From Opitutia bacterium (lineage in GTDB: Bacteria; Verrucomicrobiota; Verrucomicrobiia; Opitutales; Coraliomargaritaceae), in assembly GCA_018663485.1 (NCBI GenBank), contig JABJQI010000176.1, forward strand, positions 1-6,406: 6,406 nucleotides of DNA, written 5' to 3'. Of this stretch, positions 1 through 6,143 are shown piece by piece. The notes beneath the pieces are model-generated. The model was not told the DNA's origin, searched no databases, and saw only the letters and a list, made by a program, of their open reading frames with translations. A program made the translations under genes and the position numbers. Numbering within the stretch: position 1 is the first letter of the stretch; each line of letters starts with the position of its first letter.

Positions 1-1
1 A

Positions 2-1186
2 AAGACATTTCGACTCGATACTGTTGGCCGCGCATTTGGCGTGTTCATCATTAAGGGGCACGACATCGACCTCGCCTTGCCCCGCCGAGAATCCAAGAGC
101 GGCCCGAAGCACACCGATTTCGTCGTTGAAGGCGATCCCAGCATGTCGCCTAAAGAAGCCGCCTCGCGACGTGACTTCACTATTAATGCCATTAGTTTTG
201 ACCCGCTCACCGACGAATTACTTGACCCTTACGACGGCGTGACCGACCTCAAGGCGGGCCACCTACGTAACGTATCAGCAGCCTTCAGCGAAGATCCGTT
301 GCGCGTGCTACGCGGCATGCAGTTCATCGCCCGCTTCGACCTCGAAGCAACGCCCGCGACGATCACACTTTGCCGTGAACTATCGCCGGAGCACCTGCCC
401 TCCGAACGTCTTTGGGAAGAATGGAAAAAGCTCTTCCTCAAGGGCGCGCAGCCATCAAAAGGCTTACTCTTTTTACAAGCCTGCGATTGGTTGCAATACT
501 TCCCAGAAATTGAAGCCTTGGTCGGCTGCGAGCAAGATCCAGAGTGGCACCCCGAAGGCGACGTGTGGACCCACACTTACCATTGCCTCGATGCCTATGC
601 GCGTCATCGAATTGGCGATGAATGGGAAGACCTCATTGTTGGCCTCGCAGTGCTTTGCCATGACATGGGCAAAGCCGTCTCCAGCTTCGTCGATGCCAAG
701 ACTGGCCGCATTCGCAGCCCACGCCACGATGTTGACGGCGTGCCGATTGCGCGCGCATTCCTCGAACGCCTGACGCGACAGAAAAAAATATTTGAAGAAG
801 TGCTGCCGCTGGTTGAGCAACACATGCGCCCTCTCGCCCTGTATCGCGATGGGGCAGGCGATACTGCGATCCGACGACTTGCCGCCCGGGTCAAACGCGT
901 CGACCGCCTCACCCGAGTGGCCTTTGCCGACAAGTCAGGCCGCCCTCCAATCGTGGTTGATGGCTTCCCCGAAGGTGACTGGCTGCTCAAAAAAGCCACC
1001 GAACTTGCGATTGAAGACAGCGCCCCAAAACCAATTTTACTCGGACGTCATTTAATCGCGCTCGACATCAAGCCCGGCGCTCACTTCGGCAAGATCCTCG
1101 ACCGCGCCTATGAAGCGCAACTCGAGGGCGAATTTACCGATGAAGCCAGCGCTCGTGTCTACCTGAAGACTATTATAAATGTATAA
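2..1186 (+). CDS. cca: CCA tRNA nucleotidyltransferase with HD domain (5' end outside window)
   Basis: Class II nucleotidyltransferase that adds or repairs the 3' CCA of tRNA in the cytoplasm; a poly(A) polymerase of the same superfamily is the alternative. The open frame runs from base 2 with no start, so the gene begins upstream and 394 residues are visible. The first visible residues (VGRAFGVF, then HDIDLALPRRES) match the end of the catalytic palm; the GG-x-VRD segment and catalytic DxD pair lie upstream of the window. Seen here are the nucleotide-recognition motif RRDFTINA (167-190), the EDPLRVLR motif (290-313), and a helical body with WHPEGDVWTHT followed by an HD phosphohydrolase motif CHDMGK (HD at 659-664). 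HD domains in this family give 2',3'-cyclic phosphodiesterase/phosphatase activity. The family motifs are intact and there is no frameshift. It stops with TAA, and a terminator follows 94 bases later. It converges on the minus-strand cluster. The family is certain; the choice between CCA-adding and poly(A) activity is less so. Confidence 0.93.
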   Translation, partial: KTFRLDTVGRAFGVFIIKGHDIDLALPRRESKSGPKHTDFVVEGDPSMSPKEAASRRDFTINAISFDPLTDELLDPYDGVTDLKAGHLRNVSAAFSEDPLRVLRGMQFIARFDLEATPATITLCRELSPEHLPSERLWEEWKKLFLKGAQPSKGLLFLQACDWLQYFPEIEALVGCEQDPEWHPEGDVWTHTYHCLDAYARHRIGDEWEDLIVGLAVLCHDMGKAVSSFVDAKTGRIRSPRHDVDGVPIARAFLERLTRQKKIFEEVLPLVEQHMRPLALYRDGAGDTAIRRLAARVKRVDRLTRVAFADKSGRPPIVVDGFPEGDWLLKKATELAIEDSAPKPILLGRHLIALDIKPGAHFGKILDRAYEAQLEGEFTDEASARVYLKTIINV

Positions 1187-1279
1187 AGTTCCCTTTAATT
1201 ATCGCCACAGCGAGTTCCCGAACGTGCAACTAAGACCTTATTCGCAAATCTGAAAACCGATGTCTTCCTTTGAACGGAG

Positions 1280-1310
1280 ATGACCAAGAATTGGCTCGGT
1301 CATTTTTTTT
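1280..1310 (+). terminator. Rho-independent terminator after cca
   Basis: ATGACC (1280-1285) pairs perfectly with GGTCAT (1298-1303) around a 12-base loop, and the 3' arm runs directly into eight T residues (1303-1310). The T run lies on the plus-strand side only, so the site ends transcripts from cca. Read on the minus strand, the same hairpin is preceded by As and not followed by Ts, so it is not an obvious terminator for the convergent minus-strand cluster. Confidence 0.75.
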
Positions 1311-1338
1311 CGCTCGGAACAGTTCGGCCATTGAACAG

Positions 1339-1974
1339 CTAGTCTCCTCTTAAAATCTGCACGTCTTGCGTCATTAGCTCCTCGACCTCGCCGTCAAAGC
1401 CATTACCTTGAACCCCATCAAGTTGTATCGGCACGAGAGCATCTGGTAAACCAGGCAATAGAGGCTCAACAATAAATAGTTGATCAATGCCATGATGCGA
1501 TAATTTTTTGATCTCACGCCATTCCGAGGTCCGTGTAGTCAGCTCAAAAGGTTCCTCAAGCGGATACTCTGTTTCAGTTATACAATACACCTCACGAAAC
1601 CCAAGAAACGGATAGATCATCAAATAATGCTTACTATCTTTGGTGCCCATATACTGCCAGGGTTCATGAAACTTACAACCGCGTTGCATATTCATCCGCC
1701 ACAAATCGGACTTTGTCACCTGCTCCGAATAAAGCTGCTTCTGAGCGCCGACTGCAATCGAAGTCCCCTGCACTGCAATACCCATTCGATCCGCGGCAAC
1801 CGTAACAGTTGCAGCGGGCACCACTGGAACTGTTGAGTCAAGAGTAGTAGTAAACACCGACGATCTGACATCCAAGGAACTGTCGGCATCCGACGATTGG
1901 CAACCACTAAGTACGACCAAGCATAGCGCAGCAAGTGCACCCCAAACAACAGCATTAAGGCTCTCAATCCTCAT
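1339..1974 (-). CDS. Putative lipoprotein of unknown function
   Basis: Unrecognised 211-residue protein. Its N-terminus is a lipoprotein signal peptide: MRIES, a hydrophobic run (about residues 8-22), then lipobox LSGC with the lipidated Cys at 25. Residue +2 is Gln, not Asp, so outer-membrane sorting is expected by the usual rule. The next 35 or so residues are rich in Ser, Thr, Val and Ala, like a linker. The rest is a compact domain with many aromatics (roughly 90-170) and two Cys (100 and 131) that could form a disulfide in the periplasm. I chose the ATG at 1974, not the longer frame to 2151: signal peptide and lipobox then sit at the N-terminus, a strong GGGGAG site precedes it by 6 bases, and overlap with the upstream DUF2007 gene falls to 11 bases. 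It is the last gene of the minus cluster and stops with TAG. Sampled lines are mostly about 40-45% G+C, lower than cca. The lipoprotein call is solid; function is unknown. Confidence 0.8.
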   Translation of the reverse strand: MRIESLNAVVWGALAALCLVVLSGCQSSDADSSLDVRSSVFTTTLDSTVPVVPAATVTVAADRMGIAVQGTSIAVGAQKQLYSEQVTKSDLWRMNMQRGCKFHEPWQYMGTKDSKHYLMIYPFLGFREVYCITETEYPLEEPFELTTRTSEWREIKKLSHHGIDQLFIVEPLLPGLPDALVPIQLDGVQGNGFDGEVEELMTQDVQILRGD

Positions 1975-2302
1975 GGCTAACTCCCCACTTAGGGCAATCC
2001 GCCTGGCACGACCAACATTCGGTAAAGTTGCCTTCATTTCCTTCGCCACAAAACGCGCATTCCCAATCCGCAGCGAGCTCGGCCGAAGCTGACTCAGCAT
2101 ACACCGCCAGTAGTTCACGTGCGCGCGCAGCATCTTCAGACGTATATACACAGATTTTTGGATACATACTAGGAATCGGCACTGAAGTGGTCATCGTCAC
2201 TGAATTCCGATTCCGTAAAACAGTTTCGATGCCAGCATCCTCAAGCATAACTTGATATAACCCTACTTGGCTAAAATCGTGATTTCGATAGATTTCAATC
2301 AT
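1964..2302 (-). CDS. DUF2007-type protein with C-terminal zinc finger
   Basis: A 112-residue cytoplasmic protein. Residues 1-70 (MIEIYRNHDFSQVGLYQVML, then a segment with EDAGIETVLRN and a hydrophobic strand before EDAARARELL) match the DUF2007 'putative signal transducing protein' fold, a small ferredoxin-like domain of unknown role. Residues 80-99 form a zinc finger: W80, C82-x2-C85, x3, N89, x6, C96-x2-C99. That is the spacing of the RanBP2-type finger; a similar WxCxxCGE...CWxC tail occurs on other bacterial DUF2007 proteins. A further Cys follows at 103. The start is an ATG at 2302, only 4 bases after the stop of the upstream 60-residue ORF, with AGGG very close to it. Its stop overlaps the lipoprotein start by 11 bases, so the genes are probably translationally coupled. 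The domain call comes from recalled family patterns; the cellular role is unknown. Confidence 0.8.
   Translation of the reverse strand: MIEIYRNHDFSQVGLYQVMLEDAGIETVLRNRNSVTMTTSVPIPSMYPKICVYTSEDAARARELLAVYAESASAELAADWECAFCGEGNEGNFTECWSCQADCPKWGVSHED
1981..1986 (-). promoter_or_regulatory. Shine-Dalgarno site of the lipoprotein gene
   Basis: Minus-strand GGGGAG lies 6 bases before the ATG at 1974, inside the 3' end of the DUF2007 gene. It decides the start of the lipoprotein and stands out because most of the core genes in this window have no comparable site. Confidence 0.65.
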
Positions 2303-2306
2303 AGCC

Positions 2307-2489
2307 CTAGAGCGTTACACTTGAAATACAAATCGATTCTTTCGACTTAATCTGCTGCAAACAATCAGGGCACAGGCACCTGTCAAATTGAGCTTCCATA
2401 CAAGATCGATCACCTAGGCTCAGTTTTACATAGCAGTCAAACGCGTTGCCACCTTTGAAACTGGAAACGAATATTTTACTTCGCGGCAT
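2307..2489 (-). CDS. Small Cys-rich hypothetical protein (60 aa)
   Basis: Unrecognised small ORF that fills the space between lpxB and the DUF2007 gene. From the ATG at 2489 it encodes 60 residues with six Cys (19, 30, 38, 40, 43, 54), including a CLCPDC cluster that could bind zinc with the outer Cys. There is no signal peptide or membrane segment, so a cytoplasmic location is likely. GGGA lies 4 bases before the ATG, a weak and short-spaced ribosome site. A GTG at 2504 would add five residues. It overlaps the end of lpxB by 14 bases and its TAG lies 4 bases before the DUF2007 start, an arrangement typical of a translated operon member. Support is positional and compositional only; no homologue is recognised. 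If it is not a gene, lpxB and the DUF2007 gene would be separated by 173 untranslated bases. Confidence 0.55.
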   Translation of the reverse strand: MPRSKIFVSSFKGGNAFDCYVKLSLGDRSCMEAQFDRCLCPDCLQQIKSKESICISSVTL

Positions 2490-3675
2490 CTGATCCCATG
2501 TCACACGCCTCTAACAACCAATCAGCAGTGCTGACACCACTGCCTGTGTGCAACAGCCCGCCGAGCTCGGCAGCACCCGCGGCAGCGGCTTGGCTAGCTT
2601 GCGGATCATCGAGCGCAGTTAGTATTTGCTCGGCTAAGCGTTTCGGCTTGGCGGCCCCTTGAATGAATTCGGGATGTAGGGGACGCTTAAGTAGCAGATT
2701 TGCAATACCGATGTAAGGGATTTTCACCACCATTCGACCAATCCAATAACTAATCGGATTGAGACGATATACGATCGCACCAGGAATCCCTGACAGCGCA
2801 CAGGCCAACGACATGGTGCCAGAACTCATTAATACTGCGCTAGCCGGCAAGCTGTCCTCTTCATTACGCACTAACTCAATTGAGTTCTTTAACAGGGGAT
2901 AGTCTTGCAACACAGTTTCCAAGACAGCGCGAATACGTTGACTCGGGTACACGACCTTTGCCTTTAACCTTGGCTTCGATTTTTGCGCTAACTGAAAGCC
3001 CTGCAACAACAGCGGGAAGATACGGCCCACTGCAGCAGTACGACTCCCTGGTAGCAATAGCACCGGTGCCGAGGCATCGTAACTGAGCGGCAATTGATAA
3101 TCGTCGCGCACGAACGGATGACCGACAAACTCGGTCGGTAGGTCGGTATCGGCAAAACACTCGACCTCAAATGGGAAAATCACACCGAGACGATCGATCG
3201 TGCGCGCCATTTTAAAGCGACGCTTCGCTTTCCATGCCCAAACCTGCGGGCCGACATAATAGCTAATGCCGATATCGCCCCCGCCTTTTTTGCTTAGTCC
3301 ACGCTCGAGCAATTGCTCAGCGATACGCAGATTAAAGCCAGGATAATCAACGAAGCAGAGATGCTTCGGACGATAACGTTCAATCCAATCCAGTGTGCGA
3401 TCAAACAGCGCCTTAAAGAAACCATAATGCCTCACGACTTCAGCAAAGCCGACAATCGACATCGCAGTTAAGTCGTAAAGCAGTTGTGCGCCCTCGATCT
3501 CGAGTTCAACACCACCGAGACAGGCGACCTTGATGTCAGGGTGCTTCAAGCGCATATCAGCAACAATTTTCGCCGCATGTTCATCACCGGAATGCTCACC
3601 AGCAATGATGAGTAAATCCGGCTGCCCATTTATCGGCGCAGCGAAATCGGTAAGGGCTGGTAGCTGTTCAGACAT
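2476..3675 (-). CDS. lpxB: Lipid-A-disaccharide synthase
   Basis: Joins UDP-2,3-diacylglucosamine and lipid X into the beta-1,6 disaccharide of lipid A, releasing UDP, at the inner face of the inner membrane (GT-B fold, family GT19). The protein has 399 residues; E. coli LpxB has 382. Visible marks are IIAGEHSGD (24-31), FVDYPGFN (108-115) with Asp110 aligning to catalytic Asp98 of E. coli, YYVGPQVWAWKAKR (139-152), FPFE (167-170), FVGHP (183-187), LLPGSR (207-212), SSGTMSLACAL (284-294) and YRLNPISYWIGR (303-314). The Glu usual three residues after GSR is Ala216. The C-terminus has an Ala-rich stretch (about 353-367). The start is the ATG at 3675, 20 bases after the dehydrogenase stop. I see no Shine-Dalgarno site there, so coupling or SD-independent initiation is likely. 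The 3' end overlaps a small ORF by 14 bases. Confidence 0.96.
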   Translation of the reverse strand: MSEQLPALTDFAAPINGQPDLLIIAGEHSGDEHAAKIVADMRLKHPDIKVACLGGVELEIEGAQLLYDLTAMSIVGFAEVVRHYGFFKALFDRTLDWIERYRPKHLCFVDYPGFNLRIAEQLLERGLSKKGGGDIGISYYVGPQVWAWKAKRRFKMARTIDRLGVIFPFEVECFADTDLPTEFVGHPFVRDDYQLPLSYDASAPVLLLPGSRTAAVGRIFPLLLQGFQLAQKSKPRLKAKVVYPSQRIRAVLETVLQDYPLLKNSIELVRNEEDSLPASAVLMSSGTMSLACALSGIPGAIVYRLNPISYWIGRMVVKIPYIGIANLLLKRPLHPEFIQGAAKPKRLAEQILTALDDPQASQAAAAGAAELGGLLHTGSGVSTADWLLEACDMGSDAAK

Positions 3676-3695
3676 TTATTCGGTGGACGAAGAAA

Positions 3696-4625
3696 TTATT
3701 TATCGGCGTGAATCAGCTCAGTGATCCGAATCGCCAGTTCGAGTGCAGACTTGCCAAGCTCAGCACCGACCTTTGGTTGGCCAGCGTCCTTGACGACTTG
3801 CATAAAAGACGCGAGCTCGAGCTTAAGCGGCTCATCTTTTTCAATTGGAATTTCTTCGCGCACGAGTTCTGGACCTTCCTTGCGTAGAAAATGTCCGCTT
3901 TGATTCATAAAGTCTAACGAGAGATAGTTCGCAGGTTGAAAGACGCGGATCTCACGCACCTTCTTCATACTCACTCGACTGGTGTTAATATTAGCCACAC
4001 AGCCGTTTTCAAAAGTGATACGCGCATTGGCAATGTCTTCGCTATCAGAAAGCACATTCACACCCACGGCATCGACCTGCGTAATTGGCGAACGCACCAG
4101 CGCGAGAATGACACCTAGGTCATGGATCATCAGGTCTAGCACTACGCCTACCTCGGTACCACGTGGATTGAAAGGTGCCAAGCGATCGGCAGTAATAAAT
4201 TGCGGTTTGGACACCGCATTTTCGAGGTAGCCCATGACTGGATTGTAATGCTCGATGTGGCCGACCTGCACGATACGCCCCGCAGCCTTCGCCGCAGAGA
4301 GAATATCTTCGGCCTCTTCAAGACTGACGCACAGCGGCTTCTCAATCAACAAATGGCAGCCGCCGTTAAGCAAAGGCACTGCGACATTACGGTGATGATC
4401 AGTCGGCACTACGACGCTTACAGCATCGCAGGCTTCGGCCAATGCTTCGAGCGAGTTAAAGCGACCACAATTATGTGCTGCGCACATTTCGGCTGCACGT
4501 GCGTCGTCGGACTCGACGATACCCACCAACTCACACTCCTCGAGTGCAGCATAGATACGAGCATGGTGCTGGCCCAGAGAACCGGTGCCTACCACACCAC
4601 AGCGAATTTTTGAGTCTTTAGACAT
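3696..4625 (-). CDS. Gfo/Idh/MocA-family NAD(P)-dependent oxidoreductase
   Basis: A 309-residue dehydrogenase, probably acting on a sugar or nucleotide sugar in the cytoplasm. The N-terminal Rossmann domain has GVVGTGSLGQHH (GxGxxG at 13-18) and an acidic residue ending the second strand (E38). The family lysine motif is LLIEKP (E95-K96-P97). The C-terminal sheet domain carries GHIEHYNP (122-129) and the catalytic-type DLMIHDLG (164-171). Length is at the short end for the family. The gene lies 20 bases upstream of lpxB on the same strand, so a lipid A or envelope-sugar role is plausible. One known relative of that kind is GnnA, which oxidises C3 of UDP-GlcNAc before a transaminase (GnnB) makes the 3-amino sugar; no transaminase is present in the window. 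The substrate is not readable from sequence. The start is the ATG at 4625; no clear ribosome site precedes it. Confidence 0.9.
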   Translation of the reverse strand: MSKDSKIRCGVVGTGSLGQHHARIYAALEECELVGIVESDDARAAEMCAAHNCGRFNSLEALAEACDAVSVVVPTDHHRNVAVPLLNGGCHLLIEKPLCVSLEEAEDILSAAKAAGRIVQVGHIEHYNPVMGYLENAVSKPQFITADRLAPFNPRGTEVGVVLDLMIHDLGVILALVRSPITQVDAVGVNVLSDSEDIANARITFENGCVANINTSRVSMKKVREIRVFQPANYLSLDFMNQSGHFLRKEGPELVREEIPIEKDEPLKLELASFMQVVKDAGQPKVGAELGKSALELAIRITELIHADK

Positions 4626-4643
4626 GCAGGCATAAAGCGCGAA

Positions 4644-4817
4644 TCAGAGGCAGATGACAAGACGAGATTCGGGCCAAGGGGGTGTAATTACGAAAGGTAT
4701 CACAGTCGCTGTTAAAAACTCTGAACCCATGGCGTCTGCCCTTGCCAAGCCAATTCCGGCAAGCCCCTTGATAACTGACCGTCGCAAGCGGCGATACCAC
4801 ATGACGACTTTCGCCAT
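4644..4817 (-). CDS. Doubtful small hydrophobic ORF between aroK and the oxidoreductase
   Basis: The 224-base gap between aroK and the dehydrogenase contains an open frame ending at 4644. From the ATG at 4817 it gives 57 residues: a basic start (KVVMWYRRLRRSVIKG) and a moderately hydrophobic stretch (SEFLTATVIPFVITPPWP), which could be a small membrane-associated protein. A TTG at 4880 would extend it to 78 residues with an extra hydrophobic run (VRVLLLFLTL), overlapping aroK by 31 bases. A competing frame (4618-4869) is also open, so the open length alone is weak evidence. No ribosome site is clear and no homologue is recognised. It may simply be leader sequence of the dehydrogenase gene. 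Confidence 0.25.
   Translation of the reverse strand: MAKVVMWYRRLRRSVIKGLAGIGLARADAMGSEFLTATVIPFVITPPWPESRLVICL
4741..4763. other. Hairpin in the aroK-oxidoreductase spacer
   Basis: CTTGCC (4741-4746) pairs with GGCAAG (4758-4763) across an 11-base loop. A second short stem, CGTCG (4780-4784) with CGGCG (4789-4793) and a 4-base loop including one G-U pair, lies next to it. Neither is followed by a T run on the minus strand, so they are not rho-independent terminators. They could shape the mRNA between the two genes, or be chance. Confidence 0.3.
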
Positions 4818-4849
4818 TGCACTCAGTGTTAAGAAAAGGAGTAATACTC

Positions 4850-5443
4850 TTACTCGCCCCCAGCGCCACGCTTCGCGCAAGCGCGATAGATGCGTAGCAT
4901 GTGCTTCACCACTTCGGAGATCGTGCGTCCATCAGTTGAGATGCAAGCACCAGAGTCCATATAGACGGGCTCGCGGGCGGCCAATAGCTCACGAATACGT
5001 GCCTCAGGATCTGCCACATTCAGCAGCGGCCGGTTATTATTTCGACTGGTGCGCTCGATGATACTCTCGACCGAAGCAAACAAGCAGACCACAACGCCCT
5101 TTGACTTCAGCAATTCAGACATACCCTCCTGCACGACGAGGCCGCCGCCACAAGAGACGACACAGCCCTGCGTCGGATGGCCTGACTCGATGAAATCGCG
5201 CTCGTAAGCCCGAAAACGTGCTTCACCGTCTGCGGCAAAAATCGCCGGAATCTTTTTCCCTACTTGCTTCACGATGCAATCATCTGAATCAAAGAATTTA
5301 TAGCCCAGCTCACGCGCAACACGTCGCCCGATCGCAGACTTGCCGACGCCCATAAATCCGACTAAATACAGATTTGGCTTGGTTGACTGGCTTTTTTGAT
5401 TCACTGCCTTGGGTTTTAGAAGAGGTCGCGCTTGGTGCGACAC
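4850..5443 (-). CDS. aroK: Shikimate kinase
   Basis: Phosphorylates shikimate to shikimate-3-phosphate with ATP, the fifth step of the chorismate pathway, in the cytoplasm. The full frame gives 197 residues against about 170 for typical AroK. Visible elements are Walker A GFMGVGKS (29-36), the magnesium/shikimate Asp motif FDSDD (51-55), FRAYE (77-81) with the substrate Arg, the Walker B-region CGGG (98-101), the lid-region RPLL (138-141) and AAREPVYMDS (155-164). The core is intact. The start is uncertain: GTG at 5443 leaves a 20-odd-residue basic extension before the first strand, while an in-frame GTG at 5404 (residue 14) gives a more usual length. Neither has a good ribosome site. It is the first gene of the minus cluster, behind the AT-rich divergent region, and leads into the dehydrogenase and lpxB. 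aroL would be an equally valid symbol. Confidence 0.94.
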   Translation of the reverse strand: MSHQARPLLKPKAVNQKSQSTKPNLYLVGFMGVGKSAIGRRVARELGYKFFDSDDCIVKQVGKKIPAIFAADGEARFRAYERDFIESGHPTQGCVVSCGGGLVVQEGMSELLKSKGVVVCLFASVESIIERTSRNNNRPLLNVADPEARIRELLAAREPVYMDSGACISTDGRTISEVVKHMLRIYRACAKRGAGGE

Positions 5444-5643
5444 TATTTTTTAATACATTTTTAATTCAGCCTATATTTAAAAATATAAGATGTGAAGCAA
5501 AGGACCTCTGAAAGCAATGACGGTAAATATTATATTGCACACAATCCTTACTAGCTTCTGACCGCGATCTTCTGTTTCCTCACTTTAATGTCACCCAAGC
5601 TATACACTTGAATCCCTACCGCTCCAAGCATACTACAAATCAT
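5444..5643. other. AT-rich divergent intergenic region
   Basis: This 200-base spacer separates aroK (minus) from the BFN gene (plus) and should hold the promoters of both arms. The 5445-5490 part is very AT-rich and contains an inverted repeat, TATATTT (5472-5478) and AAATATA (5481-5487). A-T content this high makes such repeats likely by chance. For the plus strand, TATACA at 5601-5606 is a possible -10, but no convincing -35 lies at the right distance. No RNA gene or riboswitch is recognised. Confidence 0.6.
5529..5534 (-). promoter_or_regulatory. Candidate -10 element for the aroK cluster
   Basis: A perfect minus-strand TATAAT lies 85 bases upstream of the GTG at 5443. The hexamer 17 bases further upstream (AAGCTA) does not resemble TTGACA, so the site is supported by its -10 alone, in an AT-rich region where such matches are frequent. 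Confidence 0.25.
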
Positions 5644-6087
5644 ATGGATAACAGCGTCGTCGCAGTCAGCGTTAAAGGAGTCATGCCCACATCAAATGGA
5701 TGTGCCGTTTTTTTGGGGAACGATACCAAAACCTTTGTCATCTATATGGAACGCGCGATTGGCGAAGCGATCCAACGGGCAGTGAACGGCGAGCAAGCCG
5801 AGCGCCCAATGACCCACGATCTGATGATCACCCTACTCGACGGTCTCGGTGCCGAAGTGGAGCGCGTGGTGATTAACGATGTCGACGACGGCACTTTCTT
5901 TGCCCGCTTGATCGTATCAATGGAGAACGAACTCGGGCACAAGATCATCGAAGTCGACGCCCGTCCAAGTGATTCGATCGTCCTAGCACTTACCAGCGAG
6001 AAGCCACTTTATGCCGCTAGAAAAGTGCTCGATGCTGTCGACGACATGACCGAGATTCTCGCAAAGATCCTCAAAGAAGGCGATTAA
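5644..6087 (+). CDS. Bifunctional nuclease family (BFN/DUF151) protein
   Basis: A 147-residue cytoplasmic protein of the DUF151 family. The family name comes from plant members with reported RNase and DNase activity; the bacterial role is mostly unsettled. Conserved marks are clear: VFLGNDTKTFVIYMERAIGE with the following helix (about 22-47), RPMTHDLMITLLDGLG (54-69), DDGTFFARLIV (81-91) and DARPSDSIVLAL (103-114), ending with a KVLDAV helix. No C-terminal UVR domain is present. I chose the ATG at 5644 over the upstream TTG at 5608: family members begin with a strand like the one at residues 4-10, and the 12 upstream residues are polar and unlike the family. No ribosome site precedes the ATG. 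It is divergent from aroK and lies 78 bases upstream of the Dus gene with no terminator between, so co-transcription is likely. Confidence 0.9.
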   Translation: MDNSVVAVSVKGVMPTSNGCAVFLGNDTKTFVIYMERAIGEAIQRAVNGEQAERPMTHDLMITLLDGLGAEVERVVINDVDDGTFFARLIVSMENELGHKIIEVDARPSDSIVLALTSEKPLYAARKVLDAVDDMTEILAKILKEGD

Positions 6088-6143
6088 ATCACGTGTTGAA
6101 TGTTGCTCGTTGTGAGCGGGATACCGTCCCCCCGACCAGCCGT

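Noticed and set aside
604..999. Minus-strand ORF of 131 codons inside cca
   Set aside because: Fully antisense to the HD-domain part of cca; Ser/Arg-rich low-complexity translation typical of a shadow frame.
1975..2151. N-terminal extension of the lipoprotein ORF to 2151
   Set aside because: It would bury the signal peptide 60 residues in and overlap most of the DUF2007 gene; the ATG at 1974 has a strong ribosome site.
4200..4613. Plus-strand ORF of 137 codons
   Set aside because: It lies entirely antisense to the well-supported Gfo/Idh gene, shows no recognisable domain and is a shadow frame.
4618..4869. Alternative minus-strand frame of 83 codons in the aroK-oxidoreductase gap
   Set aside because: Overlaps both neighbouring genes, starts at a GTG without a ribosome site and has no domain-like pattern; the other frame is slightly more plausible but also weak.
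4654..5061. Plus-strand ORF of 135 codons
   Set aside because: Antisense to aroK and its downstream spacer; Arg/Pro/Ser-rich translation without family features.
5472..5487. AT-only inverted repeat as a regulator-binding site
   Set aside because: A 7-base palindrome made only of A and T in an AT-rich spacer is expected by chance; no second copy or known operator pattern is seen.
5608..5643. Upstream TTG start for the BFN protein
   Set aside because: The 12 added residues are polar and unlike the family; the ATG at 5644 sits where the conserved domain begins.
6105..6134. Hairpins between the BFN gene and dus as a terminator
   Set aside because: Stems are only 4 bp (GCTC/GAGC and GGGA/TCCC) and no T run follows.
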